Counted from the stretch's first letter, positions 1 to 10,113 are shown. The stretch: DNA of 64,000 nt from Salipaludibacillus agaradhaerens (GCF_002019735.1 NZ_KV917378.1:3374869-3438868); one strand, 5' to 3'. Numbers and translations: made by a program. Notes: generated by a model from the sequence alone, not told the origin.

Positions 1-44
1 TGTACGAAAGGTAAGGCTATCATTTGGGGATAGGGGGTTCACAA

Positions 45-878
45 ATGGTACGTGGAATATGTGGAAAAAGACGAGGAAGGGCTGAGAAAAAGGGTTTAAG
101 CGATGCCCGTCAAAGAAAGACGGGAGTTTTGGGGGCCGTCGTACTTATTGTTTTTGCATCGTTTATTGGTATAGTTACTTATCAGGCATTCTCTTCTAAC
201 TCCTCTCATATCACGGTTGAACTTTTAAAAGAACGAAAAAGTCCAGTACTGGATAGCAACGTAGATAAGCCACTTCCCACATTTTTTAAAGAGCAAGACG
301 AGGAACTTAGTACAGCGAGTATGATTGAAGAAGCCCAGCAATCTGTTTACACCATTGTTACAACGGAAGAACAAGGGTCCGGATTCTTATATAATAACGA
401 AGGACATGTGATTACGAGTGCCCATGTTATTAATGATAGTGCCTTTGCCTCTGTTATAGCCGAGGATGATACACATTATGAAGCGACGGTTGAAGGGATA
501 TCTGAGTTTATGGATGTGGCTGTGCTTTATGTACCAGAACTAGATGGGTTTGAGCCATTCCCACTAGAAACCGATCAACAATATGGAGCGGGAGAAGATG
601 TTCTAACAATCGGAAGCCCAGAAGGTATGCAAAATACTGTGACGTATGGGGAGATCATCACAACGGAGGAAAACTTATTGATAGAAGAATACGAATATGA
701 AGATCTATATGAAATATCAGCTGATATTATAGAAGGAAGTAGTGGCGGTCCCTTAATTTCAGAAAATGATCAAGTGATTATCGGAATGAATGCCGCCAGA
801 ACGTTTGGTGAAAATGCAGTGGGCTATAGTGTTCCGCTATACAAACTAGAAGAAATCATTGAGGATCTCATAAGTTGA
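45..878 (+). CDS. Membrane-anchored trypsin-like serine protease (HtrA/S1C type)
   Basis: Predicted surface protease of the HtrA/DegP trypsin fold. A short basic N-terminus is followed by one membrane segment (about residues 26-49), an acidic linker and the protease domain. The triad is visible as His127 (TSAHV), Asp157 (MDVAVL) and Ser233 (GSSGGP). There is no PDZ domain, so it is shorter than classical HtrA. The ATG at 45 is preferred because GGGGG at 33-37 sits 7 nt upstream; an in-frame TTG at 24 would add seven residues. A paralogue at 23741-24589 has the same layout plus an N-terminal zinc ribbon that this copy lacks. Substrates are unknown; envelope quality control is an inference. Confidence 0.85.
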   Translation: MVRGICGKRRGRAEKKGLSDARQRKTGVLGAVVLIVFASFIGIVTYQAFSSNSSHITVELLKERKSPVLDSNVDKPLPTFFKEQDEELSTASMIEEAQQSVYTIVTTEEQGSGFLYNNEGHVITSAHVINDSAFASVIAEDDTHYEATVEGISEFMDVAVLYVPELDGFEPFPLETDQQYGAGEDVLTIGSPEGMQNTVTYGEIITTEENLLIEEYEYEDLYEISADIIEGSSGGPLISENDQVIIGMNAARTFGENAVGYSVPLYKLEEIIEDLIS

Positions 879-960
879 CAGTTCGAAGAAGGAAAGGAAA
901 TAAACTCTCATAAGCTATTAATTAAAGATATAGAGGCTTGGACAAAACCCAGTGATTAAG

Positions 961-992
961 AACGGCCCTCACTTATGTGAGAGCCGTTTTTT
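961..992 (+). terminator. Intrinsic terminator after the protease gene
   Basis: Arms AACGGCCCTCAC and GTGAGAGCCGTT enclose a TTAT loop and run into a T tract. It lies 83 bp after the protease stop and just before the 3' end of the convergent gene. Confidence 0.85.
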
Positions 993-1010
993 AAATGGTT
1001 GGTGGTTCAT

Positions 1011-2777
1011 CTACCAATCTTCACTTGATTGTTCCTCAGTCTCTATTAACTCAACCACTTTAAAGCCATCACTGGTGAGCTTTACCTCGTACTGAGATTC
1101 AAACGTTTTACGTTTTGTTTCATGATCGTCTTCATAATAAATAATATAATCTTCAAATGTTGTGACTGTATAGGTCTCATTGTCTGCTGGACTCACCTCA
1201 AGAATGTCAGCCCCCATGAACGTTTGGGTAATGCTGCGACCGTCTAGGTAATCAGCGTAATCAGTAATAGATTCTTTGTATTCAGATGAGTCATCATAAA
1301 TGTAACTAAACGTGTCGTCAGCAGTGCCACCATTTATTAATCGTACGTTTGCGCGGATAAAGTCGTTAAATAAATAATCGAGATAGGTCTCTGCTTCAGC
1401 CTGGTACTCTGCTTTTGTAGCCTCTTCTTGACGCGCGACAAATGCTTTTAGCTCTTCTTCATAATCAAATGTGATTGTAAGATTATCGCCGGTAAAGGTT
1501 GTATAGGTTCTTTCACGATTCATTAAGGTCCATGACTCAGAACCAGTATTATAGAGAAGTTCGTAGTAATATGCCTCTTCGTAAGGAACGAGTGCTATGT
1601 CATCATCATACCAGGACTCATCCTGCTGCCAGTCCTCAGTGACTTGAAGATAAAGCCACCATTGCGAGCCAGTTTGTTCAATATAACTTCCTTCCTTAAA
1701 AAGGTGTACATTCTCTAACACTTGAATACGATTATTCGTCATCTCATACAGGTTAGTGCTATGGTCAGTGAGCAATGCTTCAAGATCGGATTGGACCTCT
1801 TCAAGCAATGCATCGCTAGCTTCAAGGTGAAGGTCAAGATAACTACGATCAGCTTCAATAGGGAGGGATGAGACTTGTCCGAACGGTGTTTCTTTTTCAA
1901 TATGAAATGCCATTGAACCATCCAAGAGAACTGGTCCGACAAAGTTAGGACCACGCCCGATAAACATATTGGTCGTCTCACCGTTTATAAATAACTCTGC
2001 ATCGTCCACATTAGCTGTTAACTCAATATCATCGACATTAAATTGAAGATAGACAGGTGCATCGAAGAAATGAGAAGTGTGGATAGAGTGTTCAAGTTCA
2101 ACAAAATCGGTGGCAAGCTCAGCGGTGATCTCGTAGTTCCCTGGGGCGAACGCACCTAAATCATACAAACCCTCAGCTGTTAATTCATAGTCTACAGGGT
2201 CACCATCTACTTTAAATGAAACCTCTTCTTGATGAACTTCTACTTGAAGAGGGATTGCTTGAAGCACGAATTCATAACGATCATATAGGAACCAGCGTTT
2301 CCCTGTTTGTTCAAAAGTGAGTGCTGTTAATCCAGAAGATGCTCCATGGGCTGCTGATAATGTGTTTGAGTCTCTTTGCAGCCACTCACGTTTTTCATCT
2401 AAATAGTGATTTAAGCCATTCATAGCGTGGGCATGCTCATGATAAAAATGAATTAAGTCTTTCGCATGGTCTTCAGTTAACGGTTGATCTGTCCCTTCCA
2501 GGTGGAGGTACTGTAAAACCGTGTCATGATCTTTTTCTTCTACAGCTGTACGAAATTGCTCAATGATTTTTGTTCCGTCAGCAAGGGCGTCCCCCGTTTT
2601 ATATACACCAAATAGAACAATAATACCTATTAATCCAGCGGCAACTATTTTTTTCGGCTTACTTGGACGGGGAGAAGACGGTACCACAGATTCAGTCGAG
2701 CGTAAATCGCCACCACATGACGGACAAAAGCGTTTGTCTTTCTGTTGTTCTACCCCACAATGTTTACAATAATTCAT
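1011..2777 (-). CDS. Zinc-ribbon membrane protein, TcaA/YvbJ-like
   Basis: A 588-residue protein with an N-terminal zinc ribbon (Cys4, Cys7, Cys18, Cys21), one membrane segment (about residues 42-62) and a large, acidic extracytoplasmic region. The order ribbon, single TM, long extracellular repeat-like region is that of the TcaA/YvbJ family; staphylococcal TcaA is linked to glycopeptide susceptibility and envelope stress. A four-Cys pair pattern spaced C-x2-C-x10-C-x2-C is clear. The start has AGGAGG 8 nt upstream. It follows the zinc-ribbon gene at 2799-4190 by 21 bp on the same strand, so the two probably form an operon. Its role in this organism is inferred. Confidence 0.8.
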   Translation of the reverse strand: MNYCKHCGVEQQKDKRFCPSCGGDLRSTESVVPSSPRPSKPKKIVAAGLIGIIVLFGVYKTGDALADGTKIIEQFRTAVEEKDHDTVLQYLHLEGTDQPLTEDHAKDLIHFYHEHAHAMNGLNHYLDEKREWLQRDSNTLSAAHGASSGLTALTFEQTGKRWFLYDRYEFVLQAIPLQVEVHQEEVSFKVDGDPVDYELTAEGLYDLGAFAPGNYEITAELATDFVELEHSIHTSHFFDAPVYLQFNVDDIELTANVDDAELFINGETTNMFIGRGPNFVGPVLLDGSMAFHIEKETPFGQVSSLPIEADRSYLDLHLEASDALLEEVQSDLEALLTDHSTNLYEMTNNRIQVLENVHLFKEGSYIEQTGSQWWLYLQVTEDWQQDESWYDDDIALVPYEEAYYYELLYNTGSESWTLMNRERTYTTFTGDNLTITFDYEEELKAFVARQEEATKAEYQAEAETYLDYLFNDFIRANVRLINGGTADDTFSYIYDDSSEYKESITDYADYLDGRSITQTFMGADILEVSPADNETYTVTTFEDYIIYYEDDHETKRKTFESQYEVKLTSDGFKVVELIETEEQSSEDW

Positions 2778-2798
2778 CGATGTGACCTCCTAATAGAT

Positions 2799-4190
2799 TT
2801 AAGAGCGAAACCATGCTGTGACATACATGACGGCAGAACTGAAAGTGAAAGTAGCCAGTGCTGATAGAATGAATGTAACGCTAATTGATGCATGAAATCC
2901 CTCAAGGGAAACGATAATACGTAAGAAAAAGGCAAGAAGTAAGCTTAATAGCGTATATGTGCCACTTGCAACGAGCAGTGGTTTAACAAAGCTTTTTCCA
3001 TAGGTTTGATGCAAAATGATACCTGTCCACACGAACAAAGCCACTGGAATAAGCAAACCGGCTATGACAAAAGGAGAAATACCTCCGATCTCTAAATTAA
3101 GAAAGAAAGGGTGGTCACTGGCTGAGAAAAGCCATAATGTTTCACGACCATAGGCACTTAAAAGCATGTCAGGCACTTGAAGTTCAATTGTCTGAAAGTG
3201 AATAAGTGGAATAAGATAAGCTGCCGCTTGTAATGATAAGATGAAAGCTAACGTGCCAGCTTCAAAGATGGCCACTTCCTGCATCATATCGCTGTTATAA
3301 ATATAGATAGTATAGATAGCGAGTGTCGTGAATGATGTGATTAAAAACGCTCTAACTCCGAAATAGATACTCTTTCCGTTAGGAAGCAAATCGTGTAATT
3401 CTTTCCCTGATCGTCCTTTAGGAGACGCAAGCAGAAAGCCAATGAATGAGAATAATGTCATGGTGATAAAACTGACACTAAATGCTTGAAACATTGAAAA
3501 TGATAAACTAACTTGTACTGTCGTATAAAATTCTTCAATTGTCATTGTCCGCCGAGCAATTAAGGCCGTAATCGCCATCATGAGGCCATAAACAATACCA
3601 CTTGATAAAGCTAGCTTTAGCTTGTCTTTAGGTGTCAGGGTAGTGATTCTTTTGCCAAATATAAAGCCAACTAAACTAAATATGAGTGCCATAAGAATAA
3701 GACCGTGGACCACGCCGGCTTGAAACGTTTGAGCGCCCAAAAATTCTCCGGGAATGGTCATGGTTACTTGAACGGAATGAAGATACATTAAAAAGTCAGT
3801 CAAACGAAAACCAGTCATAGATAAAATATCAAATTCACCTAAAAAATAATTGGAGACACTGTTATGAATAATAGATGCCACTATAATCATGGCAATGAAA
3901 GCGGAAGCGGCTATTTTTAAGCCATCAGCTAACCTTCTTTTGATAGATTCTTTCTGAAATTTCCCTGTAGAAAATAGTGCGGCCTTTCGCTCGGAGGGGG
4001 ACGGAGAGGAAAGGTGAAAAGATGCCCCACAATGCTCGCAAAATTGATTTAATGCATCTTGGGTGGTTCCACACTTGCCGCACTGTTTTTCGGTAGATGT
4101 TGTGATATTAGAAGATGAGAGTTTTGTCCCGTCTTCAGGGCAAAATGTGTGTTGGTCGGAAAACGTATTTCCGCATGTCGAACAATGCAT
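2799..4190 (-). CDS. Polytopic membrane protein with tandem zinc ribbons
   Basis: A 463-residue protein. Two zinc-ribbon modules occupy the first 60 residues: the first is CSTCG...CPEDG, with Asp replacing the last Cys, and the second is CGKCG...CEHCG. A basic linker and about eight hydrophobic membrane segments follow. No catalytic motif is visible. The start is supported by AAGGAG 8 nt upstream of the ATG. It is first in a probable two-gene operon with the TcaA-like gene. Ribbons on cytoplasmic tails of membrane proteins are common in bacilli, and the function is unknown. Confidence 0.75.
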   Translation of the reverse strand: MHCSTCGNTFSDQHTFCPEDGTKLSSSNITTSTEKQCGKCGTTQDALNQFCEHCGASFHLSSPSPSERKAALFSTGKFQKESIKRRLADGLKIAASAFIAMIIVASIIHNSVSNYFLGEFDILSMTGFRLTDFLMYLHSVQVTMTIPGEFLGAQTFQAGVVHGLILMALIFSLVGFIFGKRITTLTPKDKLKLALSSGIVYGLMMAITALIARRTMTIEEFYTTVQVSLSFSMFQAFSVSFITMTLFSFIGFLLASPKGRSGKELHDLLPNGKSIYFGVRAFLITSFTTLAIYTIYIYNSDMMQEVAIFEAGTLAFILSLQAAAYLIPLIHFQTIELQVPDMLLSAYGRETLWLFSASDHPFFLNLEIGGISPFVIAGLLIPVALFVWTGIILHQTYGKSFVKPLLVASGTYTLLSLLLAFFLRIIVSLEGFHASISVTFILSALATFTFSSAVMYVTAWFRS

Positions 4191-4633
4191 GTTGTCAGCT
4201 CCTTAATTAGCGGTCATTAATCGTATATCAGTTTAAATGTCTGTCATGGGTCCTTTAAGTACGTAATTGTTTAGGAAAATGGCGTTAATTGAGGTCTTTC
4301 ATAGTTTAAGGTCAACCAGGATTCGTTAACCCTTTATCATATTTCGTTTAAATTCTTCAAAATATTGGTTATTGTATGGCGTGATTTCTCCCCTCTCAGC
4401 GTAGTGACAAGTCCATAGGATTTCCTTAAATGATTTTAAAATAAACACATGTCTTTATGACTATTATTCTTGAAATATATTCATAAAACAAGGGGAGAAG
4501 ATATATTTCAACCTTTTATAAAGGGAATTATACTAATAACCTAACAATCTAAATAAGGTAATAAAAGGATTAATTTTCGCAAAAACAGCCCACGTTAATA
4601 CAGGGCTGTTTAGTGATGCTTGGTAACGGTGTT
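4191..4633. other. Intergenic region, 443 bp
   Basis: Holds the terminator of the chemoreceptor gene (4581-4611) and presumably the promoter of the zinc-ribbon operon at its left end. No coding sequence is evident in the AT-rich remainder. Confidence 0.6.
4581..4611 (-). terminator. Intrinsic terminator of the PAS chemoreceptor gene
   Basis: Read on the minus strand, AAACAGCCC and GGGCTGTTT form a 9-bp stem with a run of T immediately after, 23 nt beyond the stop codon. Confidence 0.85.
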
Positions 4634-5536
4634 TTAAACAATGTTATTAAAGTCTCTTGCTTGATGATCGAGCTTCTCAGCAGATTGCGAAATATCAGAA
4701 AAGTCCTTAATAGCTGTTTCAACTTGCTGCTGAATAGTTGTGATATTTTCCTGAGCTTTTGTCGTACCTAAAGATATTTTTTCAACTTCTTTTGTCATAT
4801 TATCGACGTTATTTTTTATTTCGATAATGGTGTCGTCTACTGAAGAAGAAAGCTTACGTACTTCACTTGCCACCACATTAAAACCTCGTCCATGTTCACC
4901 AGCTCTTGCAGCTTCAATTGCAGCGTTTAATGCTAATAAGTTGGTTTGTGCTGCTATATCTCTTATTGCTTTTACGAAATCCCTAATTTCACCGGCCTGA
5001 TTTTGTAGGTTCATTAACGTGCTAGTATTTTCAGAGGAAACGCTCGCAATTCTTTCAATACTTTCGAGGAGATGGTGGCTTCGTTCAATGCCTTCTTCTG
5101 AGCGGGTTGCTAACTCTTCAGACATGGATTGAAGGTCATTTACAACATCCGTAATGGCATTCTGTCTTCTTGTAATGTTAGTCGCAATCTTGCTAACACC
5201 GATGACACGATGATGGTCATCGAAAAGCGGCATGTACGTGGCTTCAAGCGCAATGCAATTTCCATGTGCATCCAATCGATCGATTTTATCTTGAAAGCTT
5301 TTTCCGGAAAATAAGCTTTTCCAGAAGGAATCATATTCAGGACTCTCTGCAAATTCAGGTAGACAGAACTCTTTGTGAGACATACCGATCATCTTTTGGA
5401 CAGAGTAGCCCATCACATCTGCGAAGATCGTATTAACATATGAAACACGCCGTTCCATATCAAATCTAATAATAGCAAGATTTGATTCGATCGCTTTGAT
5501 AACAACCTCATCATAAATTTGTTCAGTAGAATTCAT
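4634..5536 (-). CDS. Soluble PAS-domain methyl-accepting chemotaxis protein
   Basis: A 300-residue cytoplasmic chemoreceptor. The N-terminal PAS domain (about residues 10-125) has the Aer-like layout [12 protein letters not shown]...FWKSLFSGK. The receptor signalling domain follows, with the conserved hairpin tip [19 protein letters not shown]. No membrane segment is present, so it probably senses redox, energy state or a soluble ligand. It would signal through CheA/CheW, which are not encoded here. The ATG at 5536 is preferred over a GTG at 5545 because AAGGGG lies 8 nt upstream of the ATG and would overlap the GTG. It is a single-gene unit with its own terminator. Confidence 0.9.
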   Translation of the reverse strand: MNSTEQIYDEVVIKAIESNLAIIRFDMERRVSYVNTIFADVMGYSVQKMIGMSHKEFCLPEFAESPEYDSFWKSLFSGKSFQDKIDRLDAHGNCIALEATYMPLFDDHHRVIGVSKIATNITRRQNAITDVVNDLQSMSEELATRSEEGIERSHHLLESIERIASVSSENTSTLMNLQNQAGEIRDFVKAIRDIAAQTNLLALNAAIEAARAGEHGRGFNVVASEVRKLSSSVDDTIIEIKNNVDNMTKEVEKISLGTTKAQENITTIQQQVETAIKDFSDISQSAEKLDHQARDFNNIV

Positions 5537-6517
5537 GGTTAACACCCCTTAAGTGTGGTCGTGATTAGCACACGTCTTATAGCAGAAAATAGTGTTCTGA
5601 CGTCTAACTAACACGTTTTTTTAGTCTATTTGTAATGATCCTTAGTACCTATGTAATTAGAGATCATACAGTAACACACATACTAGAGCAATAGTTGCTA
5701 TAGTTATATAAGTAACTTCATCAAAAAGCATGAATAAAAGATAAAAAATGTAAAATAAGATGAGGGTAAGTAGGCCTAAAATCCAGAAGGATGCTGACTA
5801 ATAGATTGATTACATATACATTTACTTTAAAAATCTAGCACTTAATGTGAGATTTAATATTTATATCAGCAAATGATTCCGATTTAGTTTTACTTTCTAT
5901 GAAGTTGCTATCGTATATCTTCCTATTTAATATGGGATCATAAATAACGTCTTTTCAGAAAATCAGTGATATAAGTCTTTAAATGTTTTAAATGAATTCA
6001 TTTCATAAGTCATGGTTGTATTGTTATTTCAGAACGTAATGATTTATTTTCATTACAGATGAACACTTTCCGTGGGGATCGCCTTCAACTCATTTTACCT
6101 TTACAAAGCTAAATGGCGTTTCAGGTGTCGCTTCTTCCCATAGGAGTTGCCATCTTGCATTCCAATTCTTCGTTCCTAATGACGAACAATTTATTGTAAA
6201 TTCCCAATATTATTCGTTATATTGATCGCGACATGGGATTATGACTTTTATTCAAGTGCAAGTAATAAGCTTAGTAATGGGAAAGTAATAGATTACTCAT
6301 TCCCCTTTCACAACTATCCGCCTAGAATAACTTAGGTTATGTCTCTGTTCTCCGAACTAAAGACACCCCCCCATTTTCCTGTTTTTCATTTCAGTTCTTT
6401 TTATAGCGAAAAAAGGTCAACAATGCCAAAGAAATCAGCTAAACTAACAGAAGGTATATCTAAAAGTTAGTTAGTAACGATAATTTAATGACTCCCTCAT
6501 TATAGGAGGCTATACAA
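5537..6517. other. Long intergenic region, about 980 bp
   Basis: Divergent promoter space between the chemoreceptor and the lipoprotein/lipase pair. It contains a degenerate copy of a Bacillaceae dispersed repeat (6064-6168). No convincing gene is seen; in particular no small WXG100-type gene precedes the lipase unit. Confidence 0.6.
6064..6168 (-). repeat. Degenerate Bacillaceae intergenic repeat
   Basis: The two ends, CACTTTCCGTGGGG and CTTCCCATAGGAGTTGCC, match from memory a short non-coding repeat in many Bacillaceae whose other strand starts GGCGACTCCTGTGGGA and ends CCCACGGAAAGCG. The middle is degenerate and its usual hairpin is largely lost, so this is probably an old copy. No other copy was noticed in the window. 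Confidence 0.55.
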
Positions 6518-7420
6518 ATGAAGTATCTGTGTTTAATAAGTTTCAGTGTCGTGTTTTTACTAGGGGGATGTGTGACAATGAATGATAGTAACCAATTACA
6601 AGATGATCAATCAGAAATAGAAGAGGTTCATGATAGATACGTAAATGTAACTGACTATACAGGAGAAGGCTATGATCTACCGGACGGTGAGGCGACAGAT
6701 CCTATCGCCACTGAAAAAATGACAGAGATAGAAAAAGCCGTAAGCACTTTTTTCCTGGAAGAATACAAGACAGACGTGATTGTTCATAATGCGGTGGGCA
6801 ATGCAGATGGCGCAACCGTTTTTGTCCAATCTATTGGTGAGCCCCAATTTCATACATACGCGATGATTGGCATTGACGTAGAAAAGGGAGATATCAAAGC
6901 GGAGAACATTTGGACAGAAACAAATCAAGTAGAGCAAGCGATCTTTAGTGGGTTATTAGTTATGATAATGGAAGAAGAATTTTCTGAGTTGGATACGTTC
7001 ATTTCAGAGATCGCAGCCACTCATCCAGTCGTCGGATTGAGGGAAGAAGCAATTAATAATGTTAAAGCAACGGCGTATACGACACCGTATTACTTTGTCC
7101 AGCCGCTGGCACTAAGAGATGAGATGGAACAGATTACACAACTCTATTTTGACAATCCTAATATTAGCGCTGACGAGTTGCGCCAACATTTTAATAAAGA
7201 AAGTTATGATGCCGAGAAACTCATTATTTCAATCAGCTTTTTTATGGAAGAGAATGAGCCAGAACCGGCACTTTTTGATAATATTGTGGACAGTTTCAAA
7301 GACGTAGAAGGCGTACCCCGTGCCAATTATACATTATCGTTGCATGATAATAAGATTAATAAACAATCAGCTAGCGGAGATCAAAATAACTCACTGGAAA
7401 TAAGTGACATCATAAAATGA
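6518..7420 (+). CDS. DUF1672-type lipoprotein, candidate immunity protein
   Basis: A 300-residue predicted lipoprotein with signal peptide and lipobox LLGGC. The body matches the DUF1672 pattern I recall from staphylococcal and bacillar lipoproteins: a YVNVTDYTGEGY-type opening, then VHNAVGNADGATVFVQS and a GEPQFHTYAMIGID stretch. The start has TAGGAGG upstream. Its stop overlaps the upstream edge of the lipase gene, whose GTG lies 14 nt beyond, so the two are translationally linked. Lipoproteins of this type occur beside type VII secreted lipase toxins in staphylococci, where a surface lipoprotein protects the producer; immunity here is inferred from that pairing. It could instead be an envelope lipoprotein unrelated to toxicity. 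Confidence 0.75.
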   Translation: MKYLCLISFSVVFLLGGCVTMNDSNQLQDDQSEIEEVHDRYVNVTDYTGEGYDLPDGEATDPIATEKMTEIEKAVSTFFLEEYKTDVIVHNAVGNADGATVFVQSIGEPQFHTYAMIGIDVEKGDIKAENIWTETNQVEQAIFSGLLVMIMEEEFSELDTFISEIAATHPVVGLREEAINNVKATAYTTPYYFVQPLALRDEMEQITQLYFDNPNISADELRQHFNKESYDAEKLIISISFFMEENEPEPALFDNIVDSFKDVEGVPRANYTLSLHDNKINKQSASGDQNNSLEISDIIK

Positions 7421-7434
7421 AGGGGGGGATTAAT

Positions 7435-9537
7435 GTGACAACAAATGTGAAGCAAGCGATAAATACAACGATTACGACAGATCAAGACTTGGTAGAATTA
7501 GCAGGTTTACACGCCTATTTAGAATATGGTAAAGACCAAGTGTTTGAAGTAAATGAAAAAGTGTACAGAGTTAGAGATAGTTATTTTAATGAAGACCCTA
7601 CAGGACTGGATGCCATGACCATTCAAAATATGACCTCGGGTGAATACCATATTGTGTATATGGGTACGAATGTCCATGGTAAATATGGAACAGCAGATAT
7701 TGTGACAGATGTGAAACTGCTAACAGCACCTGTACCTGCCCAGCTTGAAGGAGCTGAACACTATTTTGTAAAAATGGAGCAGAAATACGGGGAGATAACA
7801 TCTGTAACTGGCAACTCTCTCGGTGGTGCATTAGCGAATATGGTTGGTGTTAGACATGAGCATGTTCGTTCTGTTACATTAAACCCTGCTTTACTCCCTG
7901 CTAACGCTGTAGAGACAGATAGAGAGTATGAGAATATCGTCAATTATATTGGCCAATATGATATTTTAAATCTTGGTGTAAGTTCTATTGGACTGGGGAA
8001 CCAAGTGCCTGGTGCTAGACATACGATTTATAACGGGATACCTTCAACGGCGGGAATTGGGTTCAATCACACAGGTTATATTCGTGAAGACGGCAAACAT
8101 GTTTCTCATGTGACGGTAGGAACAGAAGGGGCACCGGGCTATGGGGTTATTAAAGTAGATGCCCATTATCATCTCGTATCTAGTATTTGGACAGGTCAGC
8201 CTTTGTATGGGGGAAGATCAGAACGAATCGACCTCAATGTTGAGACGATTAGACTGCTAAGTGATGGCATAGAAACTTCTGTGTTAGATAGGTTAGACTG
8301 GGCGCAGCAATATGTTAATCATTCAATGGAGATCATCACACATGAAAGTGCGGTATATGATGCTCGTTTAAACCAATTACGTGAAATTTACCAAGAAAGT
8401 GTTGAAAACATTGTCGAGGATGGTTTGTTACGGTATATCCGGTTTGGGAATGGCATGTTTAAGCAAGTTATACAAGGGCTTCATATGGTGGTAGATGTTA
8501 TTGAGGCAAGGTGTGAGTCTTTAAACTTTTTGTTAGAATATCCACCGGTAGCCTTGTTAAAATTTATAACGAAAAAAACGATTGACTTGGACGCTGTATT
8601 TGCTGAAATTAGAAGTTATCTCAGGAGGCTAGAGGACCAATTAGATGAATTTATAGCCGCTATTGACGATATTGTAATGAGGAAAATTGAAGACATTTTT
8701 AAAGCAGGACAGGAACGTTTTCATGATGTGGTCGTCGGAGAGCTTGCCTCTCACTTTAACTATGTCACTACAAACTACAGTAATATGTTTGACCAAGTAA
8801 AAGAATTCGGGACTCAAGTCGATCAAGTGGCAGTGGCATTTGAAACAATCGACAACCGTTTAGCAAGTGCTATCTCCAATCAGTCTGCTGTGGGCGATGT
8901 GGGTAAAATTCAGCAAACCACAGCTGTAGAAATGATAGAGTCACCCTATCTCCTTAATTTCATGGCATTAAAAGAACAGTGTTTAAATATTGCAATGGAG
9001 CAATTTAAAACGGGAAGCAGTTTTATCGTGCTTCCGATAGCGACGAGCTTAAAAACGACAGTGAGCTTAATTGAATGGTCTGGTGAACAGATTACATCAG
9101 TTATTAGAACGGGGACCAATATTCATTTGTATGGCAACCCTGGTAATCTTATTTTAAGCACATTTACGAACTATGATGAGAATGTCAAAGCAAAAGTGAA
9201 TGAAATACTGGAGCCGATGGACGAGTTAAACGAGATGTTACGTGGTGTTCGTACAGGTCTACAAAAGTTTTTAACGAATTATCCCGTGGTCGTCGATAAT
9301 TTAAGACCATACATCGATTCTGCCTTATTCAATGATTCCGGCTATTATAATATTCACATTTATAACTCGGCGGCGACGTCTATTTTAAAAGACATGCAGC
9401 TCCTGTTTGACGATATCGTCTTTCAATTATCTGACCATGAGGCAGAAGCGATCACTGTCTTGCACGATGTCTCCTCAAGTGTGAAAACGAATATGAGCAT
9501 TTTAGAAGAACAGATTGAGCGAGCCGCAACGTGGTAA
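7435..9537 (+). CDS. Lipase-domain protein with helical LXG-like C-terminus, candidate type VII toxin
   Basis: A 700-residue protein without signal peptide. The N-terminal alpha/beta-hydrolase domain (about residues 15-255) has the nucleophile motif GNSLGG (Ser128). Possible partners are Asp176 (QYDILN) and a His near 246 (AHYHLV). Residues from about 265 to the end are almost entirely helical, with a second hydrophobic stretch near 530-560. This is the reverse of normal LXG toxins, which carry the targeting helices first, and resembles the staphylococcal reversed type VII lipase. The GTG at 7435 is chosen because AAGGGGGGG ends 6 nt upstream; an ATG at 7417 overlaps the lipoprotein stop. No Esx-like adaptor or secretion machinery gene lies nearby, so type VII export is inferred. 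Confidence 0.7.
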   Translation: MTTNVKQAINTTITTDQDLVELAGLHAYLEYGKDQVFEVNEKVYRVRDSYFNEDPTGLDAMTIQNMTSGEYHIVYMGTNVHGKYGTADIVTDVKLLTAPVPAQLEGAEHYFVKMEQKYGEITSVTGNSLGGALANMVGVRHEHVRSVTLNPALLPANAVETDREYENIVNYIGQYDILNLGVSSIGLGNQVPGARHTIYNGIPSTAGIGFNHTGYIREDGKHVSHVTVGTEGAPGYGVIKVDAHYHLVSSIWTGQPLYGGRSERIDLNVETIRLLSDGIETSVLDRLDWAQQYVNHSMEIITHESAVYDARLNQLREIYQESVENIVEDGLLRYIRFGNGMFKQVIQGLHMVVDVIEARCESLNFLLEYPPVALLKFITKKTIDLDAVFAEIRSYLRRLEDQLDEFIAAIDDIVMRKIEDIFKAGQERFHDVVVGELASHFNYVTTNYSNMFDQVKEFGTQVDQVAVAFETIDNRLASAISNQSAVGDVGKIQQTTAVEMIESPYLLNFMALKEQCLNIAMEQFKTGSSFIVLPIATSLKTTVSLIEWSGEQITSVIRTGTNIHLYGNPGNLILSTFTNYDENVKAKVNEILEPMDELNEMLRGVRTGLQKFLTNYPVVVDNLRPYIDSALFNDSGYYNIHIYNSAATSILKDMQLLFDDIVFQLSDHEAEAITVLHDVSSSVKTNMSILEEQIERAATW

Positions 9538-10113
9538 GAAAGAAGTTATATATCACTACCATAAGGTATAGAGTTGGAGTTTAGGAAAGCATCCTAGACT
9601 CTTTTTCATTTTTTTTAACCTCATATTTAGGACGTGTTTGGAAGTGAGGGTGAATTCGGATAATCGTGTTTGTTAGTGAGGATAGAGTGCTGTCTATTTG
9701 GATAATGCCACGAGTCATCCTTACAAATCTAGCAAATCGTATCAACTGTTGTCGAGAAGCTTTTGTTTCGTAAAATAGGGGCCTATAAAGTATAACGGTT
9801 TCTCTCTTTATAAGACTAAGCTATATTTTTTTGTTCAGCAAAAAAAATGAGGCTCATTGTCTTTTTCGACAATTTCCCGGGAAATATCACGGATTTAATT
9901 GTCATAGAGAGGCGGGTAGATAAGTGGGGAGCCGATTTAGCTATTTTAGGGTTTACTTATGATAGGAAATCTCTATAAAAATCTAAAAAATATCTCATTT
10001 CACTCAAGTTGGCTCTCAGAGTGACTAATAAGATGTATAATTAAAAAGAATACATGATTAATTATGAAAAACGTTAGTTTGAGAGAACATGAATGATAAT
10101 AGAGGTGTTGAAA
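9538..10113. other. Intergenic region, 576 bp
   Basis: Begins with the terminator of the lipase unit (9578-9606). The remaining sequence up to the SEC-C gene is AT-rich and shows no gene or recognised repeat. Confidence 0.55.
9578..9606 (+). terminator. Terminator of the lipoprotein-lipase operon
   Basis: Arms AGTTTAGGA and TCCTAGACT pair (one G-T wobble) around a 5-nt loop, followed by CTTTTTC and a further T run. Confidence 0.8.

Noticed and set aside
5950-5964. CodY-box-like core TTTTCAGAAAAT
   Set aside because: The core matches well, but it is more than 400 bp from either neighbouring start codon, so there is no plausible promoter to attach it to.
5537-10113. WXG100/Esx-like partner genes around the lipase toxin candidate
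   Set aside because: Both flanks were read for small helical ORFs with ribosome sites and none was found; any adaptor must lie elsewhere.
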